DNA of 64,000 bases. Origin: an uncultured Cohaesibacter sp. GTDB lineage: Bacteria > Pseudomonadota > Alphaproteobacteria > Rhizobiales > Cohaesibacteraceae. The notes under the pieces were generated by a model. That model ran no database searches and was not told where the DNA came from. It was given only the letters and a program-made list of their open reading frames with translations. Both the position numbers and the translations under genes were made by a program. Positions 44,689 to 57,278 of this stretch are shown piece by piece. Each line of letters begins with the position of its first letter. The first letter of the stretch is position 1. Location: the NCBI RefSeq assembly GCF_963664735.1, contig NZ_OY761553.1:186001-250000 (forward strand), given 5' to 3'.

Positions 44689-44835
44689 GTGTTCATTACT
44701 GATTTGGCGATTTGCTGAAATGTGAATTGCCTTTCATTCGTGCGGGAGATTGGTTTGCTTGCCAGGCAAACTGGATATCTGACCGCGCGACTTTCGTGTG
44801 TCTAACTTAGCCTTTCGGGGCGTTAGGGAAAGAAA

Positions 44836-45264
44836 ATGGCAAAGAAAATTCAAGGCTACCTGAAGCTTCAGGTGCCGGCAGGGGCCGCTAACCCGTCTCC
44901 TCCAATTGGTCCTGCTCTTGGTCAGCGCGGCCTGAACATCATGGAATTCTGCAAGGCGTTTAACGCCAAGACGCAGGAAATGGAAAAAGGTCAGCCGATT
45001 CCGGTGATCATTACCATTTTCCAGGACAAGTCTTTCACTTTCGAGATGAAGACACCTCCTGCATCCTTCCTGATTAAAAAGGCTGCCGGCCTGAAGAGCG
45101 GTTCGAAAGCTCCGGGTCGTGATGTTGCTGGCAAGATCACTAAAGCTCAGGTTCAGGAAATTGCTGAAGCTAAGATGAAGGATCTGAACGCTAACGATGT
45201 AGAAGCTGCGATGCTTCAGATTGAAGGCACCGCCCGTTCTATGGGTATCGAGGTAGTGGGGTAA
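44836..45264 (+). CDS. rplK: 50S ribosomal protein L11
   Basis: 142 residues, normal length. [20 protein letters not shown] and [20 protein letters not shown] are the L11 N-terminal hallmarks; the C-terminal RNA-binding domain includes [18 protein letters not shown]. Forms the GTPase-associated centre on 23S rRNA. rplA starts 6 nt later. Confidence 0.99.
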   Translation: MAKKIQGYLKLQVPAGAANPSPPIGPALGQRGLNIMEFCKAFNAKTQEMEKGQPIPVIITIFQDKSFTFEMKTPPASFLIKKAAGLKSGSKAPGRDVAGKITKAQVQEIAEAKMKDLNANDVEAAMLQIEGTARSMGIEVVG

Positions 45265-45270
45265 CGGAAT

Positions 45271-45963
45271 ATGGCTAAAGTCACTAAACGTATCCGCGCT
45301 GCGCGTGAGAAGATTGATCCTGCTGCAACTTACAGCCTCGAAGAAGCTGTTAAGCTGATCAAGGAAACTTCCAAAACCAAGTTCGACGAAACCGTCGAAG
45401 TTGCTCTTAACCTGGGTGTTGACCCTCGTCATGCTGACCAGATGGTCCGTGGTGTATGTCAGCTGCCTGCAGGTACTGGTAAAACCGTTCGCGTTGCCGT
45501 GTTCGCTCGTGGCGACAAGGCAGAAGAAGCAAAAGCTGCTGGTGCTGATATTGTTGGTGCTGAAGATCTCGTCGAGATCGTTCAGAGCGGCAAGATCGAT
45601 TTCGACCGCTGCATTGCCTCTCCTGACATGATGCCTCTTGTTGGCCGTCTCGGTAAGGTTCTTGGCCCTCGCGGCATGATGCCAAACCCTAAAGTTGGTA
45701 CCGTTACACCTGACGTTGCTCAGGCTGTTAAGGATTCCAAAGGCGGTTCGGTTGAATTTCGTGTTGAAAAAGCCGGTATCGTTCATGGTGGCGTTGGCAA
45801 GGTAAGCTTCGAAGAAGCTGCTCTTGTGGATAACATTAAAGCCTTTGTTTCTGCGGTTTCCAAGGCGAAACCAGTCGGTGCAAAAGGCACTTACATGCAA
45901 AAAATGTCTCTGTCTTCCACGATGGGGCCTGGACTGCGTGTAGATCTTGCTTCTGTCGAATAA
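45271..45963 (+). CDS. rplA: 50S ribosomal protein L1
   Basis: 230 residues. [40 protein letters not shown], and [20 protein letters not shown] are the L1 signature regions. Builds the L1 stalk and in many bacteria represses its own operon by binding the rplK leader. Confidence 0.99.
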   Translation: MAKVTKRIRAAREKIDPAATYSLEEAVKLIKETSKTKFDETVEVALNLGVDPRHADQMVRGVCQLPAGTGKTVRVAVFARGDKAEEAKAAGADIVGAEDLVEIVQSGKIDFDRCIASPDMMPLVGRLGKVLGPRGMMPNPKVGTVTPDVAQAVKDSKGGSVEFRVEKAGIVHGGVGKVSFEEAALVDNIKAFVSAVSKAKPVGAKGTYMQKMSLSSTMGPGLRVDLASVE

Positions 45964-45985
45964 ACCGATTAGAAGTCAAAAAGAT

Positions 45986-46121
45986 TCCTCCCGATTCTTG
46001 TCGGGGGGATGTCTGACGCTGGTCAGACACCTGTCCAAGACTGCAGGAGTTTGGTGCCTCTAGCATCGAGCTTAATTTCCTGCACAGATGGGGTGGGCTA
46101 ATTTGACATTCAAAAATGTCA
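45986..46121 (+). promoter_or_regulatory. Structured leader upstream of rplJL (probable L10 autoregulatory leader)
   Basis: The 321-nt gap between rplA and the rplJ start holds hairpins TCCTCCCGA/TCGGGGGGA (45986-46009), TGTCTGAC/GTCAGACA (46010-46029) and TGACATT/AATGTCA (46104-46121). A long structured leader here is expected for binding of the L10-L7/L12 complex; the assignment is by position and folding potential. Confidence 0.5.
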
Positions 46122-46284
46122 GTTTGGTTCGAACCTATGCTTGCCGAACTTCTTTTGAGGGAGGCAAGGAGGACAGGTCCCTTCGTGCCAGGACTCCTTG
46201 TTCAATTCTGTCAAGAAGATCTGGTGAAGTGTAACCTCCGGTTTTTGTCCCTCAAGGATGAAGCCGGTAACTGGAGAGAAGGCA

Positions 46285-46803
46285 TTGGATAGAGCGGAAA
46301 AGCAAGAGCTTGTATCGTCCCTTCACGAAACGCTGAATAGCGCGGAAGTCGTGGTCGTTGCTCACTATGCTGGCCTCACTGTTGCTGAAATGACCGCCCT
46401 TCGTGCACAAATGCGCGAAGCCGGAGCATCGGTGCAGGTTGCCAAGAACCGTCTTGTCAAGCTCGCTCTTCAAGGCACGGACGCTGAACCGATTGCTGAC
46501 CTTTTCAAGGGTCAGACCCTGATCGCCACTTCTGGTGATCCGGTTGCAGCACCGAAGGTGGCCTCTGAATTCGCCAAGAAAAACGACAAGCTCGTTATCC
46601 TTGGTGGCGCAATGGGGTCCACTATTCTCGATACCGCGGGCGTGAATGCACTTGCTACCATGCCTTCGCTTGACGAACTGCGTGGCAAGATCGTTGGCCT
46701 GCTTCAGGCACCTGCAACGAAAATTGCTCAGGTTCTGCAAGCACCGGGCGGACAGCTCGCGCGCGTATTCGGCGCCTATGCCAAGAAGGACGAAGCGGCA
46801 TAA
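46285..46803 (+). CDS. rplJ: 50S ribosomal protein L10
   Basis: 172 residues from TTG 46285. I prefer this start because GGAGAG lies six bases upstream and the protein then begins (M)[16 protein letters not shown], as alphaproteobacterial L10 does at its usual 172 residues; ATG 46258 would add nine unrelated residues. [20 protein letters not shown] and [11 protein letters not shown] are conserved. Anchors L7/L12 dimers to the stalk and is expected to repress its own leader. Confidence 0.95.
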   Translation: MDRAEKQELVSSLHETLNSAEVVVVAHYAGLTVAEMTALRAQMREAGASVQVAKNRLVKLALQGTDAEPIADLFKGQTLIATSGDPVAAPKVASEFAKKNDKLVILGGAMGSTILDTAGVNALATMPSLDELRGKIVGLLQAPATKIAQVLQAPGGQLARVFGAYAKKDEAA

Positions 46804-46857
46804 GGCCGTTCTCGATAAATTTACTAATCTAGGTTCGTACCAACAGGAAACAATACG

Positions 46858-47232
46858 ATGGCTGATCTTGAAAAGCTCGTAGAAGAACTTTCTACCCTGA
46901 CCGTTATGGAAGCTGCAGACCTTTCCAAAATGCTCGAAGAAAAATGGGGCGTTTCTGCTGCTGCTCCTGTAGCTGTAGCTGCTGTAGCTGGTGGCGCTGC
47001 CGCTGAAGCTGCTGAAGAAAAAACTGAATTTGACGTTGTTCTGACCGCTGCTGGCGACAAGAAAATCAACGTGATTAAAGAAGTTCGCGGCATCACCGGT
47101 CTTGGCCTGAAAGAAGCTAAAGAGCTCGTAGAAGGTGCTCCGAAGCCGGTTAAAGAAGGTGTTGACAAAGCAGAAGCAGAAGAGCTGAAAGCTAAGCTCG
47201 AAGCTGCTGGCGCAAGTGTCGAATTGAAATAA
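46858..47232 (+). CDS. rplL: 50S ribosomal protein L7/L12
   Basis: 124 residues. N-terminal dimerisation domain ([20 protein letters not shown]), an Ala/Glu-rich hinge ([20 protein letters not shown]), and the C-terminal factor-binding domain ([20 protein letters not shown]). Four or six copies form the flexible ribosomal stalk. Confidence 0.99.
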   Translation: MADLEKLVEELSTLTVMEAADLSKMLEEKWGVSAAAPVAVAAVAGGAAAEAAEEKTEFDVVLTAAGDKKINVIKEVRGITGLGLKEAKELVEGAPKPVKEGVDKAEAEELKAKLEAAGASVELK

Positions 47233-47249
47233 GGTTTAAACCTTGTGTA

Positions 47250-47286
47250 GAATTTCGGGGGAGTGATTCTCCCGAAATTCTTTTTA
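47250..47286 (+). terminator. Terminator/attenuator between rplL and rpoB
   Basis: GAATTTCGGG and CCCGAAATTC pair (10 bp, extendable with a small bulge) and are followed by TTTTT, 17 nt after rplL. As in other bacteria, partial termination here would lower rpoBC output relative to ribosomal protein. Confidence 0.8.
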
Positions 47287-47386
47287 AAATCAGGTGCCCT
47301 TTAATTAGGGCGTTTTTCTCAAGAGCCTGCACAATCCTGTGACGGGCTTTTTGGTCAACCGCCCATGAGCGAGACGAGGAGCGACG

Positions 47387-50300
47387 ATGGCTCAGACGTT
47401 TTCCGGTCGCAAACGTTTAAGAAAATACTTCGGTCATATTAAAGAAGTGGCAGAAATGCCAAACCTCATCGAGGTGCAAAAGGCTTCTTATGACCAATTC
47501 CTGCTAATGGAAGAACCTGCCTCCGGGCGTCCTGATGAAGGACTCCAGTCGGTATTCTCTTCCGTGTTCCCGATAACGGATTTTTCTGGCACCTCGCAGC
47601 TGGAATTCGTTCGGTATGAATTTGAAGCTCCAAAATATGACACTGAAGAGTGTCGTATGCGCGGTATGACCTATTCAGCGCCTCTAAAGCTGACCTTGCG
47701 TCTGATCGTGTTCGAGGTGGATGAAGACACTGGAGCCAAGTCGGTCAAAGACATCAAAGAGCAAGATGTCTATATGGGCGACATGCCACTTATGACTGAT
47801 AAGGGTACCTTCATCGTCAATGGTACCGAGCGTGTTATCGTGTCTCAGATGCACCGCTCTCCTGGCGTGTTCTTCGATCACGACAAAGGCAAAAGCCATT
47901 CTTCCGGTAAACTTCTGTTTGCCGCACGCATCATTCCTTATCGCGGTTCATGGCTTGATATCGAATTTGATGCGAAAGATGTTGTCTATGCTCGTATCGA
48001 CCGTCGCCGTAAGATTCCAGTCTCAAGCTTGTTGCTTGCTCTGGGGCTGGATACGGAAGAGATTCTCGATACCTATTATAACAAGATCGAGTATGATCGT
48101 GTTGGCAGCGCCTGGCAGGTCGCGTTCAATGGTGATATGCTGAAAGGCACCAAGCCGGACGTTGACTTGGTTGACGCTGAGACCGGTGAGGTTGTTTTCG
48201 AAGCTGGGAAAAAACTTACTGCCCGTCAGATCAAAAAGCTGGTCGAAGGTGGTTTGAAGTTCCTCAAGGTTGCTGACGAAGATCTCTACGGCAAATATCT
48301 TGCTGAAGATGCTGTTAGCTACACCACCGGTGAGATTTACGCCGAAGCTGGTGAAGAGCTTGACGAGAAGGTCTTGGCGACTCTCAAGGATGCCGGGTTC
48401 GAGAGCGTTTCCGTTCTGAACATCGACCACGTCACGGTTGGACCATACATCCGCAACACCTTGGCTATCGACAAGAACTCCACCAGAGAAAACGCTCTGT
48501 TTGATATCTATCGCGTTATGCGTCCTGGTGAGCCGCCGACCATTGAGACGGCCGAGGCTATGTTCCAGTCGTTGTTCTTTGATCCTGAGCGCTATGATCT
48601 TTCTGCGGTTGGCCGTGTGAAGATGAATATGCGTATGGATCTGGATGTTGCCGATACCGTTCGTATTCTGCGCAAGGAAGACATCGTAGAAGTCATTCGT
48701 ACCCTGCTTGATCTTCGTGATGGCAAGGGCGAGATTGACGATATTGATAACCTTGGAAACCGTCGTGTTCGCTCTGTTGGCGAACTGATGGAAAACCAGT
48801 ATCGTATCGGCCTTCTTCGTATGGAACGCGCGATCAAGGAACGTATGTCGTCGATCGAAATCGATACGGTTATGCCGCAGGATCTGATCAACGCCAAACC
48901 GGCAGCCGCTGCTGTTCGCGAGTTCTTCGGGTCTTCGCAGCTTTCCCAGTTCATGGACCAGAACAACCCGCTCTCCGAGATTACGCATAAGCGTCGTCTT
49001 TCTGCGTTGGGCCCAGGTGGTTTGACCCGTGAGCGTGCCGGCTTTGAGGTTCGCGACGTGCATCCGACCCACTATGGTCGTATCTGCCCGATTGAGACTC
49101 CTGAAGGTCCGAACATTGGTTTGATCAACTCGTTGGCAACTTTCGCCCGTGTCAACAAGTATGGCTTCATTGAAGCTCCTTATCGTAAAGTGATTGATGG
49201 TCGCGTTACCAACGAGGTTATCTATCTTTCCGCTATGGAAGAAGCCAAGCATTATATCGCACAGGCAAACGTTGAACTCACGCCAGACGGTGGCTTTGCT
49301 GAAGATATCGTAATCTGTCGTCACTCCGGTGAAGTCATGAACATTCCTGTGGAACGTGTTGACTTCATGGACGTGTCGCCAAAACAGCTGGTCTCTGTTG
49401 CTGCGGCTCTTATTCCGTTCCTTGAAAACGATGACGCTAACCGCGCTCTGATGGGATCGAACATGCAGCGTCAGGCTGTGCCTCTGGTACGTGCTGAAGC
49501 GCCGTTTGTCGGAACGGGTATGGAACCAATCGTTGCGCGCGACTCTGGTGCTGCGATTGCTGCCACTCGTGCAGGTATTGTTGATCAGGTTGACTCGACG
49601 CGTATCGTTATCCGCGCAACCGAAGAGCTTGATCCAAGCAAGTCCGGCGTTGATATCTATCGGTTGAGCAAATTCCAGCGTTCCAACCAGTCCACATGCG
49701 TTAACCAGCGTCCTCTTGTGGCCGTTGGTGATGTGGTCGAGAAGGGTGAGATCATTGCTGACGGTCCTTCTACGGATCTGGGCGATCTGGCTCTTGGTCG
49801 TAACGTGCTTGTGGCCTTTATGCCTTGGAACGGTTATAACTTCGAAGACTCCATTCTTCTTTCCGAGCGTATCGTGAAGGAAGACGTCTTTACTTCGATC
49901 CATATCGAGGAATTCGAAGTGATGGCCCGCGATACCAAACTTGGTCCTGAAGAGATCACGCGTGATATTCCGAACGTTTCCGAAGAGTCGCTGAAGAATC
50001 TCGACGAAGCTGGCATCACCTACATCGGTGCAGAGGTCAAACCGGGCGATATTCTGGTTGGCAAGATCACACCGAAGGGCGAAAGCCCGATGACACCGGA
50101 AGAAAAGCTTCTGCGCGCCATCTTTGGTGAAAAGGCATCAGACGTTCGTGATACTTCGCTCCGTATGCCTCCGGGGACTTTTGGTACTGTTGTTGAAGTT
50201 CGTGTTTTCAACCGCCATGGTATTGAAAAAGACGAGCGTGCAATGTCGATCGAGCGCGAGGAAATCGAGCGCTTGGCAAAAGACAGAGACGACGAACAGG

Positions 50301-51529
50301 CTATCCTCGATAGAAACGTCTATGGTCGCTTGGCAGATATGCTCAGTGGTCACGTTGGCACCGCTGGTCCGAAAGGCTTCAGGAAGGACGCTACCATTTC
50401 GCACGCCGAAATGTCTGAGTTCCCACGGAGCCAATGGTGGCTGTTTGCTGTCGATGACGAAAAGCTGATGGGCGAGATTGAAGCTCTGCGCAATCAGTAT
50501 GATGAGAGCCGCAAGCGTCTTGAGCAGCGCTTCATCGACAAGGTCGAGAAGTTGCAGCGCGGTGACGAACTGCCACCAGGCGTCATGAAAATGGCGAAGG
50601 TCTTTATCGCTATCAAGCGTAAGATTCAGCCGGGTGACAAGATGGCTGGCCGCCATGGTAACAAGGGTGTGGTATCCAAGATCAACCCGATCGAAGATAT
50701 GCCATATCTGGAAGATGGCACTCACGTTGACATCGTGCTCAACCCATTGGGCGTGCCGTCGCGAATGAACATCGGTCAGATTCTTGAAACTCATCTTGGC
50801 TGGGCTTGTGCTGGCATGGGCCGAAAGATCGGCAAGATGTATGACGAATACAGACGGTCCGGTAACATCGAGCCTCTGCGTCTTGAGCTGAAGGATGTCT
50901 ATCACAATAACGGCAAGAATCTTGACGTTAACGAGTATGACGACAACAGCGTTGAGCTGATGGCCGAGCAGCTGAGTAAAGGTGTTTCGATTGCTACGCC
51001 GGTCTTTGACGGTGCACGCGAACCAGACATCAATGCTATGTTGGCTCAGGCTGGCCTTGATGAGTCTGGTCAATCCAGACTGTATGACGGTCGTACCGGT
51101 GAGTTGTTTGATCGTAAGGTGACGGTTGGCTACATTTATATGCTGAAACTGCACCACCTGGTCGACGAGAAGATCCACGGTCGGTCCATCGGTCCTTACA
51201 GCTTGGTTACCCAGCAGCCGCTCGGTGGTAAAGCTCAGTTCGGTGGACAGCGTTTTGGTGAGATGGAGGTTTGGGCACTGGAAGCTTACGGTGCAGCCTA
51301 CACCTTACAGGAAATGCTTACTGTCAAGTCGGATGACGTGGCTGGTCGTACCAAGGTCTATGAAGCAATTGTTCGTGGGGATGACACCTTCGAAGCCGGT
51401 ATTCCGGAAAGCTTCAACGTGCTCGTCAAGGAAATTCGGTCTCTCGGCTTGAACATGGAGCTGGAAGATAGCCAGCGTCTGCTTGAGCTTGAACCTAACG
51501 ATACTCCGCCTGCGGACGCTGCAGAATAA
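47387..51529 (+). CDS. rpoB: DNA-directed RNA polymerase subunit beta
   Basis: 1380 residues, the alphaproteobacterial length. N-terminus [40 protein letters not shown] and [20 protein letters not shown] are the core fork-loop region; the C-terminal end carries [20 protein letters not shown] and [18 protein letters not shown]. Forms the catalytic cleft with beta'. 91 nt before rpoC. Confidence 0.99.
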   Translation: MAQTFSGRKRLRKYFGHIKEVAEMPNLIEVQKASYDQFLLMEEPASGRPDEGLQSVFSSVFPITDFSGTSQLEFVRYEFEAPKYDTEECRMRGMTYSAPLKLTLRLIVFEVDEDTGAKSVKDIKEQDVYMGDMPLMTDKGTFIVNGTERVIVSQMHRSPGVFFDHDKGKSHSSGKLLFAARIIPYRGSWLDIEFDAKDVVYARIDRRRKIPVSSLLLALGLDTEEILDTYYNKIEYDRVGSAWQVAFNGDMLKGTKPDVDLVDAETGEVVFEAGKKLTARQIKKLVEGGLKFLKVADEDLYGKYLAEDAVSYTTGEIYAEAGEELDEKVLATLKDAGFESVSVLNIDHVTVGPYIRNTLAIDKNSTRENALFDIYRVMRPGEPPTIETAEAMFQSLFFDPERYDLSAVGRVKMNMRMDLDVADTVRILRKEDIVEVIRTLLDLRDGKGEIDDIDNLGNRRVRSVGELMENQYRIGLLRMERAIKERMSSIEIDTVMPQDLINAKPAAAAVREFFGSSQLSQFMDQNNPLSEITHKRRLSALGPGGLTRERAGFEVRDVHPTHYGRICPIETPEGPNIGLINSLATFARVNKYGFIEAPYRKVIDGRVTNEVIYLSAMEEAKHYIAQANVELTPDGGFAEDIVICRHSGEVMNIPVERVDFMDVSPKQLVSVAAALIPFLENDDANRALMGSNMQRQAVPLVRAEAPFVGTGMEPIVARDSGAAIAATRAGIVDQVDSTRIVIRATEELDPSKSGVDIYRLSKFQRSNQSTCVNQRPLVAVGDVVEKGEIIADGPSTDLGDLALGRNVLVAFMPWNGYNFEDSILLSERIVKEDVFTSIHIEEFEVMARDTKLGPEEITRDIPNVSEESLKNLDEAGITYIGAEVKPGDILVGKITPKGESPMTPEEKLLRAIFGEKASDVRDTSLRMPPGTFGTVVEVRVFNRHGIEKDERAMSIEREEIERLAKDRDDEQAILDRNVYGRLADMLSGHVGTAGPKGFRKDATISHAEMSEFPRSQWWLFAVDDEKLMGEIEALRNQYDESRKRLEQRFIDKVEKLQRGDELPPGVMKMAKVFIAIKRKIQPGDKMAGRHGNKGVVSKINPIEDMPYLEDGTHVDIVLNPLGVPSRMNIGQILETHLGWACAGMGRKIGKMYDEYRRSGNIEPLRLELKDVYHNNGKNLDVNEYDDNSVELMAEQLSKGVSIATPVFDGAREPDINAMLAQAGLDESGQSRLYDGRTGELFDRKVTVGYIYMLKLHHLVDEKIHGRSIGPYSLVTQQPLGGKAQFGGQRFGEMEVWALEAYGAAYTLQEMLTVKSDDVAGRTKVYEAIVRGDDTFEAGIPESFNVLVKEIRSLGLNMELEDSQRLLELEPNDTPPADAAE

Positions 51530-51620
51530 GCAGCGCCCGATCAATTCAACCGAGGCAAGTTTTCGGAACGGACCACGAGGTATCCCCCTCGCGGTCCGTC
51601 AACCCGTAAGAGGAGACACC

Positions 51621-54600
51621 ATGAACCAAGAGGTCATGAATCTTTTCAGTCCGCAGGCTCAGGCCCAGACTTTCGACCAAATCCGCGTGTCCATCGCGAG
51701 CCCGGAGAAAATTCTTTCCTGGTCATATGGCGAAATCAAAAAGCCTGAAACGATCAACTATCGTACTTTTAAGCCTGAACGCGACGGTCTTTTCTGTGCG
51801 CGCATTTTTGGTCCAATCAAGGACTATGAGTGCTTGTGCGGCAAATACAAACGCATGAAATACAAAGGCATCATTTGTGAAAAATGTGGTGTTGAGGTTA
51901 CTCTGTCTCGTGTGCGCCGTGAGCGCATGGGGCACATTGAACTCGCCGCACCAGTTGCTCACATCTGGTTCTTGAAGTCTCTGCCAAGCCGTATTGGTCA
52001 GCTTCTCGACATGACGCTCAAGGATCTTGAGCGCGTTCTCTATTTTGAGAATTATATTGTTGTCGAGCCTGGTCTTACGCCACTCAAGGAGTATCAGCTT
52101 CTGAGTGAAGAAGAGTATATGATCGCTCAGGACGAATATGGTGAAGATACCTTCACTGCCATGATCGGCGCTGAAGCTATTCGTGAAATTCTGGCGTCTC
52201 TTGATCTGGAACAGATCTCCGAGAAACTGCGTCAGGAAATCGCCGAGAGCACCTCTTCCCTGAAGCCAATCAAGCTTGCAAAGCGCCTGAAGATTGTTGA
52301 AGCTTTCATCGAATCCGGCAACCGTCCGGAATGGATGATCATGACGATCGTTCCGGTTATTCCTCCGGATCTTCGTCCGTTGGTGCCGCTGGATGGTGGT
52401 CGTTTTGCGACCTCTGACCTTAACGATCTTTATCGTCGCGTCATCAACCGTAACAACCGTCTGAAACGGCTTATGGAACTGCGTGCACCGGATATCATTA
52501 TCCGTAACGAAAAACGTATGTTGCAGGAGTCTGTTGACGCGCTGTTCGATAACGGTCGCCGTGGCCGTACGATTACCGGTGCTAACAAGCGTCCTCTGAA
52601 GTCTCTCAGTGACATGCTTAAGGGTAAGCACGGTCGTTTCCGTCAGAACCTTTTGGGTAAACGCGTCGACTATTCCGGTCGTTCCGTTATTACTGTGGGC
52701 CCTGAGCTGAAGCTGCATCAGTGCGGTCTGCCCAAGAAGATGGCGCTTGAGCTGTTCAAACCGTTTATCTATTCGCGTCTTGATGCGAAGGGCTATTCAA
52801 CGACAGTCAAACAGGCCAAGAAGCTGGTTGAAAAGGCAAAACCTGAGGTTTGGGATATCCTCGAAGAGGTTATCCGCGAGCATCCGGTCATGCTGAACCG
52901 TGCTCCTACCTTGCACCGTTTGGGTATTCAGGCGTTCGAACCGCACCTTGTTGAAGGCAAGGCCATTCAGCTGCATCCGCTCGTATGTTCGGCCTTTAAC
53001 GCCGACTTCGACGGTGACCAGATGGCTGTGCATGTGCCGCTTTCTCTGGAAGCCCAGCTTGAAGCTCGCGTTCTGATGATGTCGACCAACAACATTCTGC
53101 ATCCGGCTAACGGTGATCCTATTATTGTGCCTTCGCAGGATATCGTGCTCGGCCTCTACTATATTTCCATCATGAATGAGAATGAGCCGGGTGAGGGGAT
53201 GTTGTTCTCCGATATCGGCGAATTGCACCATGCTCTGGATTCCAAGGCAGTTTCTCTGCATGCGAAAATCAAGGGTCGTTTCAAGACCATTGATGAAGAT
53301 GGCAAACCAGTTACCCAGATTTACGAAACCACTCCAGGTCGTATGCTGATAGGTGAATTGTTGCCCCGTCATCCGCATGTGTCTTATGAGGCTTGCAACA
53401 AGCTGATGACCAAGAAAGAAATTTCCAGAATGATCCACACGGTTTACCGTGCTTGTGGTCAGAAGGAAACGGTCATCTTCTGCGACAAGATCATGGGTCT
53501 TGGATTTAACCGCGCTTTCCGTGCAGGTATTTCCTTCGGTAAAGACGACATGGTTATTCCTGAAACCAAAGCCGGTCTCATTGAAGAGACCAGTGCAATG
53601 GCCAAGGAATTTGAAACTCAGTATAACGATGGTTTGATTACTCAGGGCGAGAAATACAACAAGGTTGTTGACGCTTGGGCTAAATGTACAGACCGCGTTG
53701 CTGACGAAATGATGGCGCGCATTAAAGCCGTTGAATATGACGAGGAAACCAAACGTCAGAAGCCGATGAACTCGGTTTACATGATGGCGCACTCTGGTGC
53801 TCGTGGTTCGCCGGCTCAGATGAAACAGCTGGCTGGTATGCGCGGTCTTATGGCTAAGCCTTCAGGCGAGATCATCGAAACGCCGATCATCTCGAACTTT
53901 AAAGAAGGCCTTACCGTGATGGAATACTTCAACTCCACACACGGTGCTCGTAAGGGTCTTGCTGATACGGCTCTGAAGACGGCTAACTCTGGTTACCTTA
54001 CCCGTCGTCTGGTTGACGTTGCTCAGGACTGTATTATCACAGAACGCGACTGTGGTTCCGAAGAGGGCCTCGAAGTTCGTGCGATTGTTGATGCTGGTCA
54101 GGTTGTTGCCACGTTGGGTACTCGTACCCGTGGCCGTACCGCCGCTGAAGACGTTGTCAATCCGAAGACTGGCGAAGTGATTGTTGCCAAGGGCGATATC
54201 ATTTCTGAAGAGCATCTCGAAGAAATCGAGACCTGCGGCTTGCAGTCGATCAAGGTTCGCTCCGTTCTGACCTGTCATTCACGCAACGGTGTTTGTGCCG
54301 CTTGTTATGGTCGCGACCTTGCGCGTGGTACTGAGGTTAATATCGGCGAAGCTGTGGGTGTTATCGCGGCTCAGTCGATCGGTGAACCTGGTACGCAGTT
54401 GACGATGCGCACGTTCCACATTGGTGGCACGGCTCAGGTGGTTGACAGCTCGTTCATCGAGTCCAACTTCGATGGTACGATCGAGATCCGGAACCGTAAC
54501 GTTGCTCGCAACTCCGAAGGTAAGTTGATGACCCTCGGCCGGAACGTTTCCATTGCCATCATTGATGAAGAGGGCAACGAACGGTCTGCCAACAAGGTGA

Positions 54601-55832
54601 CCTACGGTACGATCCTTCACGTTGATGATGGTGACAAGGTCAAGGCTGGCCAGCGTTTGGCGGAATGGGACCCTTATACGCGTCCTGTTCTTTCCGAAGT
54701 TACCGGCGTTATTGACTTTGAAGACGTTGCCGAAGGGCTTTCGGTTAGTGAGGCAACTGACGAGTCAACCGGTATCACCAAGCGTGTCGTTATCGATTGG
54801 CGTTCCAACCCTCGCTCGGCAGATATGAAACCTGCGATCACGGTCAAAGATGCAAGTGGTGCTATCAAGCCCTTGCCTCGCGGTGGTGATGCTCGTTACA
54901 TGCTGCAGGTCGAAGCGATTTTGTCTGTGCAGCCTGGTACGAAGGTGTCTGCTGGTGACGTTCTTGCCCGTGTTCCAATGGAAAGCGCCAAGACGAAAGA
55001 TATTACCGGTGGTCTTCCTCGAGTTGCCGAATTGTTCGAAGCTCGTCGTCCAAAAGATCATGCCGTTATCGCAGATGTTGATGGTACGATCCGTTTTGGT
55101 CGCGACTACAAGAACAAACGCCGCATCATGCTTGAACCTGCTGATGAGACCATGGAGCCGATTGAATATCTCATTCCGAAAGGTCGTCCATTCCATCTTC
55201 AGGAAGGAGACTTCATCGAGAAGGGTGAATATATTCTCGACGGTAATCCCGCTCCGCACGATATTCTGGCGGTTAAGGGCGTTGCTGCTCTTGCTGAATA
55301 TCTCGTCAACGAGATTCAGGATGTTTATCGACTGCAGGGTGTGGGCATCAACGACAAGCACATCGAAGTGATTGTTCGCCAGATGTTGCAGAAGGTCGAA
55401 ATTGAAGATCAAGGCGATAGCTACTTCTTGCATGGCGAGCATATTGATCGCCTTGAGTTTGAAGAAGAGAATGAGCGTATGAAGTCCGAGGGCAAGCATC
55501 CTGCCAAAGGTAAGCCAGTGTTGCTGGGTATCACCAAGGCAAGCTTGCAGACCCGTTCGTTCATCTCAGCAGCTTCGTTCCAGGAGACGACGCGCGTTCT
55601 GACTGAAGCTTCGGTTCAGGGCAAGATCGATACTCTGGAAGGTCTGAAAGAGAACGTCATTGTTGGTCGATTGATCCCGGCGGGTACTGGTCGCGTTATG
55701 TCTGGTCTGCGTCGCGTAGCTACGCATCGTGATGATTTGATCTTGGAAGAACGTCAGCGTACCCAGTCTTTGACTTCGACGCCTCAGATCAAGGACTTTT
55801 CTGAAAAGGCTTCAACTGAGCCTGCAGAATAG
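51621..55832 (+). CDS. rpoC: DNA-directed RNA polymerase subunit beta'
   Basis: 1403 residues from ATG 51621 (AGGAGA six bases upstream). The N-terminal zinc site [20 protein letters not shown], the second zinc region [16 protein letters not shown], and the catalytic [12 protein letters not shown] binding the active-site magnesium are present. The bridge-helix region follows [20 protein letters not shown], and the C-terminus includes [16 protein letters not shown]. Ends before a strong terminator. Confidence 0.99.
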   Translation: MNQEVMNLFSPQAQAQTFDQIRVSIASPEKILSWSYGEIKKPETINYRTFKPERDGLFCARIFGPIKDYECLCGKYKRMKYKGIICEKCGVEVTLSRVRRERMGHIELAAPVAHIWFLKSLPSRIGQLLDMTLKDLERVLYFENYIVVEPGLTPLKEYQLLSEEEYMIAQDEYGEDTFTAMIGAEAIREILASLDLEQISEKLRQEIAESTSSLKPIKLAKRLKIVEAFIESGNRPEWMIMTIVPVIPPDLRPLVPLDGGRFATSDLNDLYRRVINRNNRLKRLMELRAPDIIIRNEKRMLQESVDALFDNGRRGRTITGANKRPLKSLSDMLKGKHGRFRQNLLGKRVDYSGRSVITVGPELKLHQCGLPKKMALELFKPFIYSRLDAKGYSTTVKQAKKLVEKAKPEVWDILEEVIREHPVMLNRAPTLHRLGIQAFEPHLVEGKAIQLHPLVCSAFNADFDGDQMAVHVPLSLEAQLEARVLMMSTNNILHPANGDPIIVPSQDIVLGLYYISIMNENEPGEGMLFSDIGELHHALDSKAVSLHAKIKGRFKTIDEDGKPVTQIYETTPGRMLIGELLPRHPHVSYEACNKLMTKKEISRMIHTVYRACGQKETVIFCDKIMGLGFNRAFRAGISFGKDDMVIPETKAGLIEETSAMAKEFETQYNDGLITQGEKYNKVVDAWAKCTDRVADEMMARIKAVEYDEETKRQKPMNSVYMMAHSGARGSPAQMKQLAGMRGLMAKPSGEIIETPIISNFKEGLTVMEYFNSTHGARKGLADTALKTANSGYLTRRLVDVAQDCIITERDCGSEEGLEVRAIVDAGQVVATLGTRTRGRTAAEDVVNPKTGEVIVAKGDIISEEHLEEIETCGLQSIKVRSVLTCHSRNGVCAACYGRDLARGTEVNIGEAVGVIAAQSIGEPGTQLTMRTFHIGGTAQVVDSSFIESNFDGTIEIRNRNVARNSEGKLMTLGRNVSIAIIDEEGNERSANKVTYGTILHVDDGDKVKAGQRLAEWDPYTRPVLSEVTGVIDFEDVAEGLSVSEATDESTGITKRVVIDWRSNPRSADMKPAITVKDASGAIKPLPRGGDARYMLQVEAILSVQPGTKVSAGDVLARVPMESAKTKDITGGLPRVAELFEARRPKDHAVIADVDGTIRFGRDYKNKRRIMLEPADETMEPIEYLIPKGRPFHLQEGDFIEKGEYILDGNPAPHDILAVKGVAALAEYLVNEIQDVYRLQGVGINDKHIEVIVRQMLQKVEIEDQGDSYFLHGEHIDRLEFEEENERMKSEGKHPAKGKPVLLGITKASLQTRSFISAASFQETTRVLTEASVQGKIDTLEGLKENVIVGRLIPAGTGRVMSGLRRVATHRDDLILEERQRTQSLTSTPQIKDFSEKASTEPAE

Positions 55833-55856
55833 TCCCTTTCAAAGAGTGATAATGAG

Positions 55857-55886
55857 AGGCCGCCTTGTGATACAGGGCGGCCTTCT
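55857..55886 (+). terminator. Terminator after rpoC
   Basis: AGGCCGCC and GGCGGCCT form a perfect 8-bp GC-rich stem with an 11-nt loop, followed by TCTTGATT; 24 nt past the rpoC stop, closing the rpl-rpoBC unit. Confidence 0.75.
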
Positions 55887-56123
55887 TGATTCATGGTGAA
55901 TCAAAAAGAAGCTAAGTCCAATCTGGGCTTTTCCCTTAGATTTTATGCTGAGCGGCTTCGGGATTCGGCTTGTTCAGATCCTCCGTGATCAAGGGATTCT
56001 GGGGAAGAATCATCAAGCATTTAATGATGTTAAAATTTTAGCGATATTACTGGTGCTTGTTGGTAATATTCTTGCGCGGCCCTCGCAAAGATTGCTCTCT
56101 CTCTTGAATCTTTATCAAGGGGG

Positions 56124-56152
56124 TTGACGTATTGAAATCTACAGAGTAGTTT
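56124..56152 (+). promoter_or_regulatory. Candidate promoter of the str operon
   Basis: TTGACG, a 17-bp spacer and TAGTTT, about 240 bp before rpsL in a 562-nt gap (55833-56394) that has no supportable gene. Between it and rpsL lies a GC-rich leader with repeats of GCGC that may hold translational control sites. Confidence 0.45.
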
Positions 56153-56394
56153 CGCGCCACTTCTCGAACATGCCGTAAGTGCTCAATGATCGAAAGCGCC
56201 ACGTTTTCGACGCAGGACCATTTAAACGATGTTCGTCTTAATGAAGCTGAGATTGACTGGCTCATGATTGCGGTTCGCCGTAATCCTCTGGTTTTCACAG
56301 CGCCGTTCGCGGCAAGGCCGCGCGATGGTGCGCTTTTGCGCGTGCGGACGGTGCAATAGGTAATTGTTCAGAGAGATCTGAAAGGCACACGTTA

Positions 56395-56766
56395 ATGCCA
56401 ACCATTAACCAGCTTATTCGTAAACCGCGCAAAGCGCCGGTAAAGCGAAATAAAGTTCCGGCCATGGAGGCCTGCCCTCAGAAGCGGGGCGTATGTACGC
56501 GCGTCTACACCACTACGCCAAAAAAGCCGAACTCGGCTTTGCGTAAGGTTGCTAAGGTTCGCTTGACTAACGGTTTTGAAGTAATTGGCTACATCCCTGG
56601 TGAGGGCCATAACCTTCAGGAACACTCCGTTGTCATGATCCGCGGCGGACGCGTGAAAGACTTGCCAGGTGTTCGTTATCACATCCTTCGTGGTGTGCTC
56701 GATACACAGGGTGTTAAAGACCGTAAACAGCGCCGTTCCAAATATGGTGCGAAGCGGCCTAAGTAA
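56395..56766 (+). CDS. rpsL: 30S ribosomal protein S12
   Basis: 123 residues. [20 protein letters not shown] at the N-terminus; the conserved loop [20 protein letters not shown] and [20 protein letters not shown] near the decoding centre. First gene of the str operon; rpsG starts 23 nt later. Confidence 0.99.
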   Translation: MPTINQLIRKPRKAPVKRNKVPAMEACPQKRGVCTRVYTTTPKKPNSALRKVAKVRLTNGFEVIGYIPGEGHNLQEHSVVMIRGGRVKDLPGVRYHILRGVLDTQGVKDRKQRRSKYGAKRPK

Positions 56767-56789
56767 GCCGCTATTGGAGTTCAGGTCAC

Positions 56790-57260
56790 ATGTCACGTCG
56801 CCATAGTGCAGAGAAACGCGTTATCAACCCGGATCCAAAGTTCGGTGATATCGTCATTTCTAAATTCATGAACAGCATCATGCTGGACGGTAAAAAGTCC
56901 GTTTCAGAAAGCATCGTTTACGGTGCGCTTGAGGCTGTTGAAGGGAAATTGAAGCAAGACCCAGTAGAAGTGTTCCACACTGCTCTGGAAAATGTCATGC
57001 CTCAAGTGGAAGTTCGCTCCCGCCGTGTAGGTGGTGCGACATACCAGGTTCCGGTTGATGTTCGTTCAGAACGTAAACAGGCTCTGGCTATCCGTTGGAT
57101 TATAGCAGCAGCCCGCAATCGTAACGAACGCACCATGATCGATCGCCTTTCCGGCGAGCTTCTGGACGCTTTCAACAATCGCGGTTCTGCAGTTAAAAAA
57201 CGCGAAGATACGCACCGTATGGCGGAAGCCAACCGTGCCTTCTCGCATTATCGCTGGTAA
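56790..57260 (+). CDS. rpsG: 30S ribosomal protein S7
   Basis: 156 residues. [20 protein letters not shown] and the central [20 protein letters not shown] are S7 hallmarks; ends [12 protein letters not shown]. Nucleates assembly of the 30S head; S7 is the usual str operon repressor. fusA begins 18 nt later. Confidence 0.99.
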   Translation: MSRRHSAEKRVINPDPKFGDIVISKFMNSIMLDGKKSVSESIVYGALEAVEGKLKQDPVEVFHTALENVMPQVEVRSRRVGGATYQVPVDVRSERKQALAIRWIIAAARNRNERTMIDRLSGELLDAFNNRGSAVKKREDTHRMAEANRAFSHYRW

Positions 57261-57278
57261 ACCATTAGGGGCGAAGTC

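Noticed and set aside
48023-49903. 626-codon minus-strand ORF within rpoB, and similar long antisense ORFs in tuf, fusA and rpoC
   Set aside because: Long antisense frames arise from codon bias in highly expressed genes; the repeated identical ORF opposite both tuf copies shows they are shadows.
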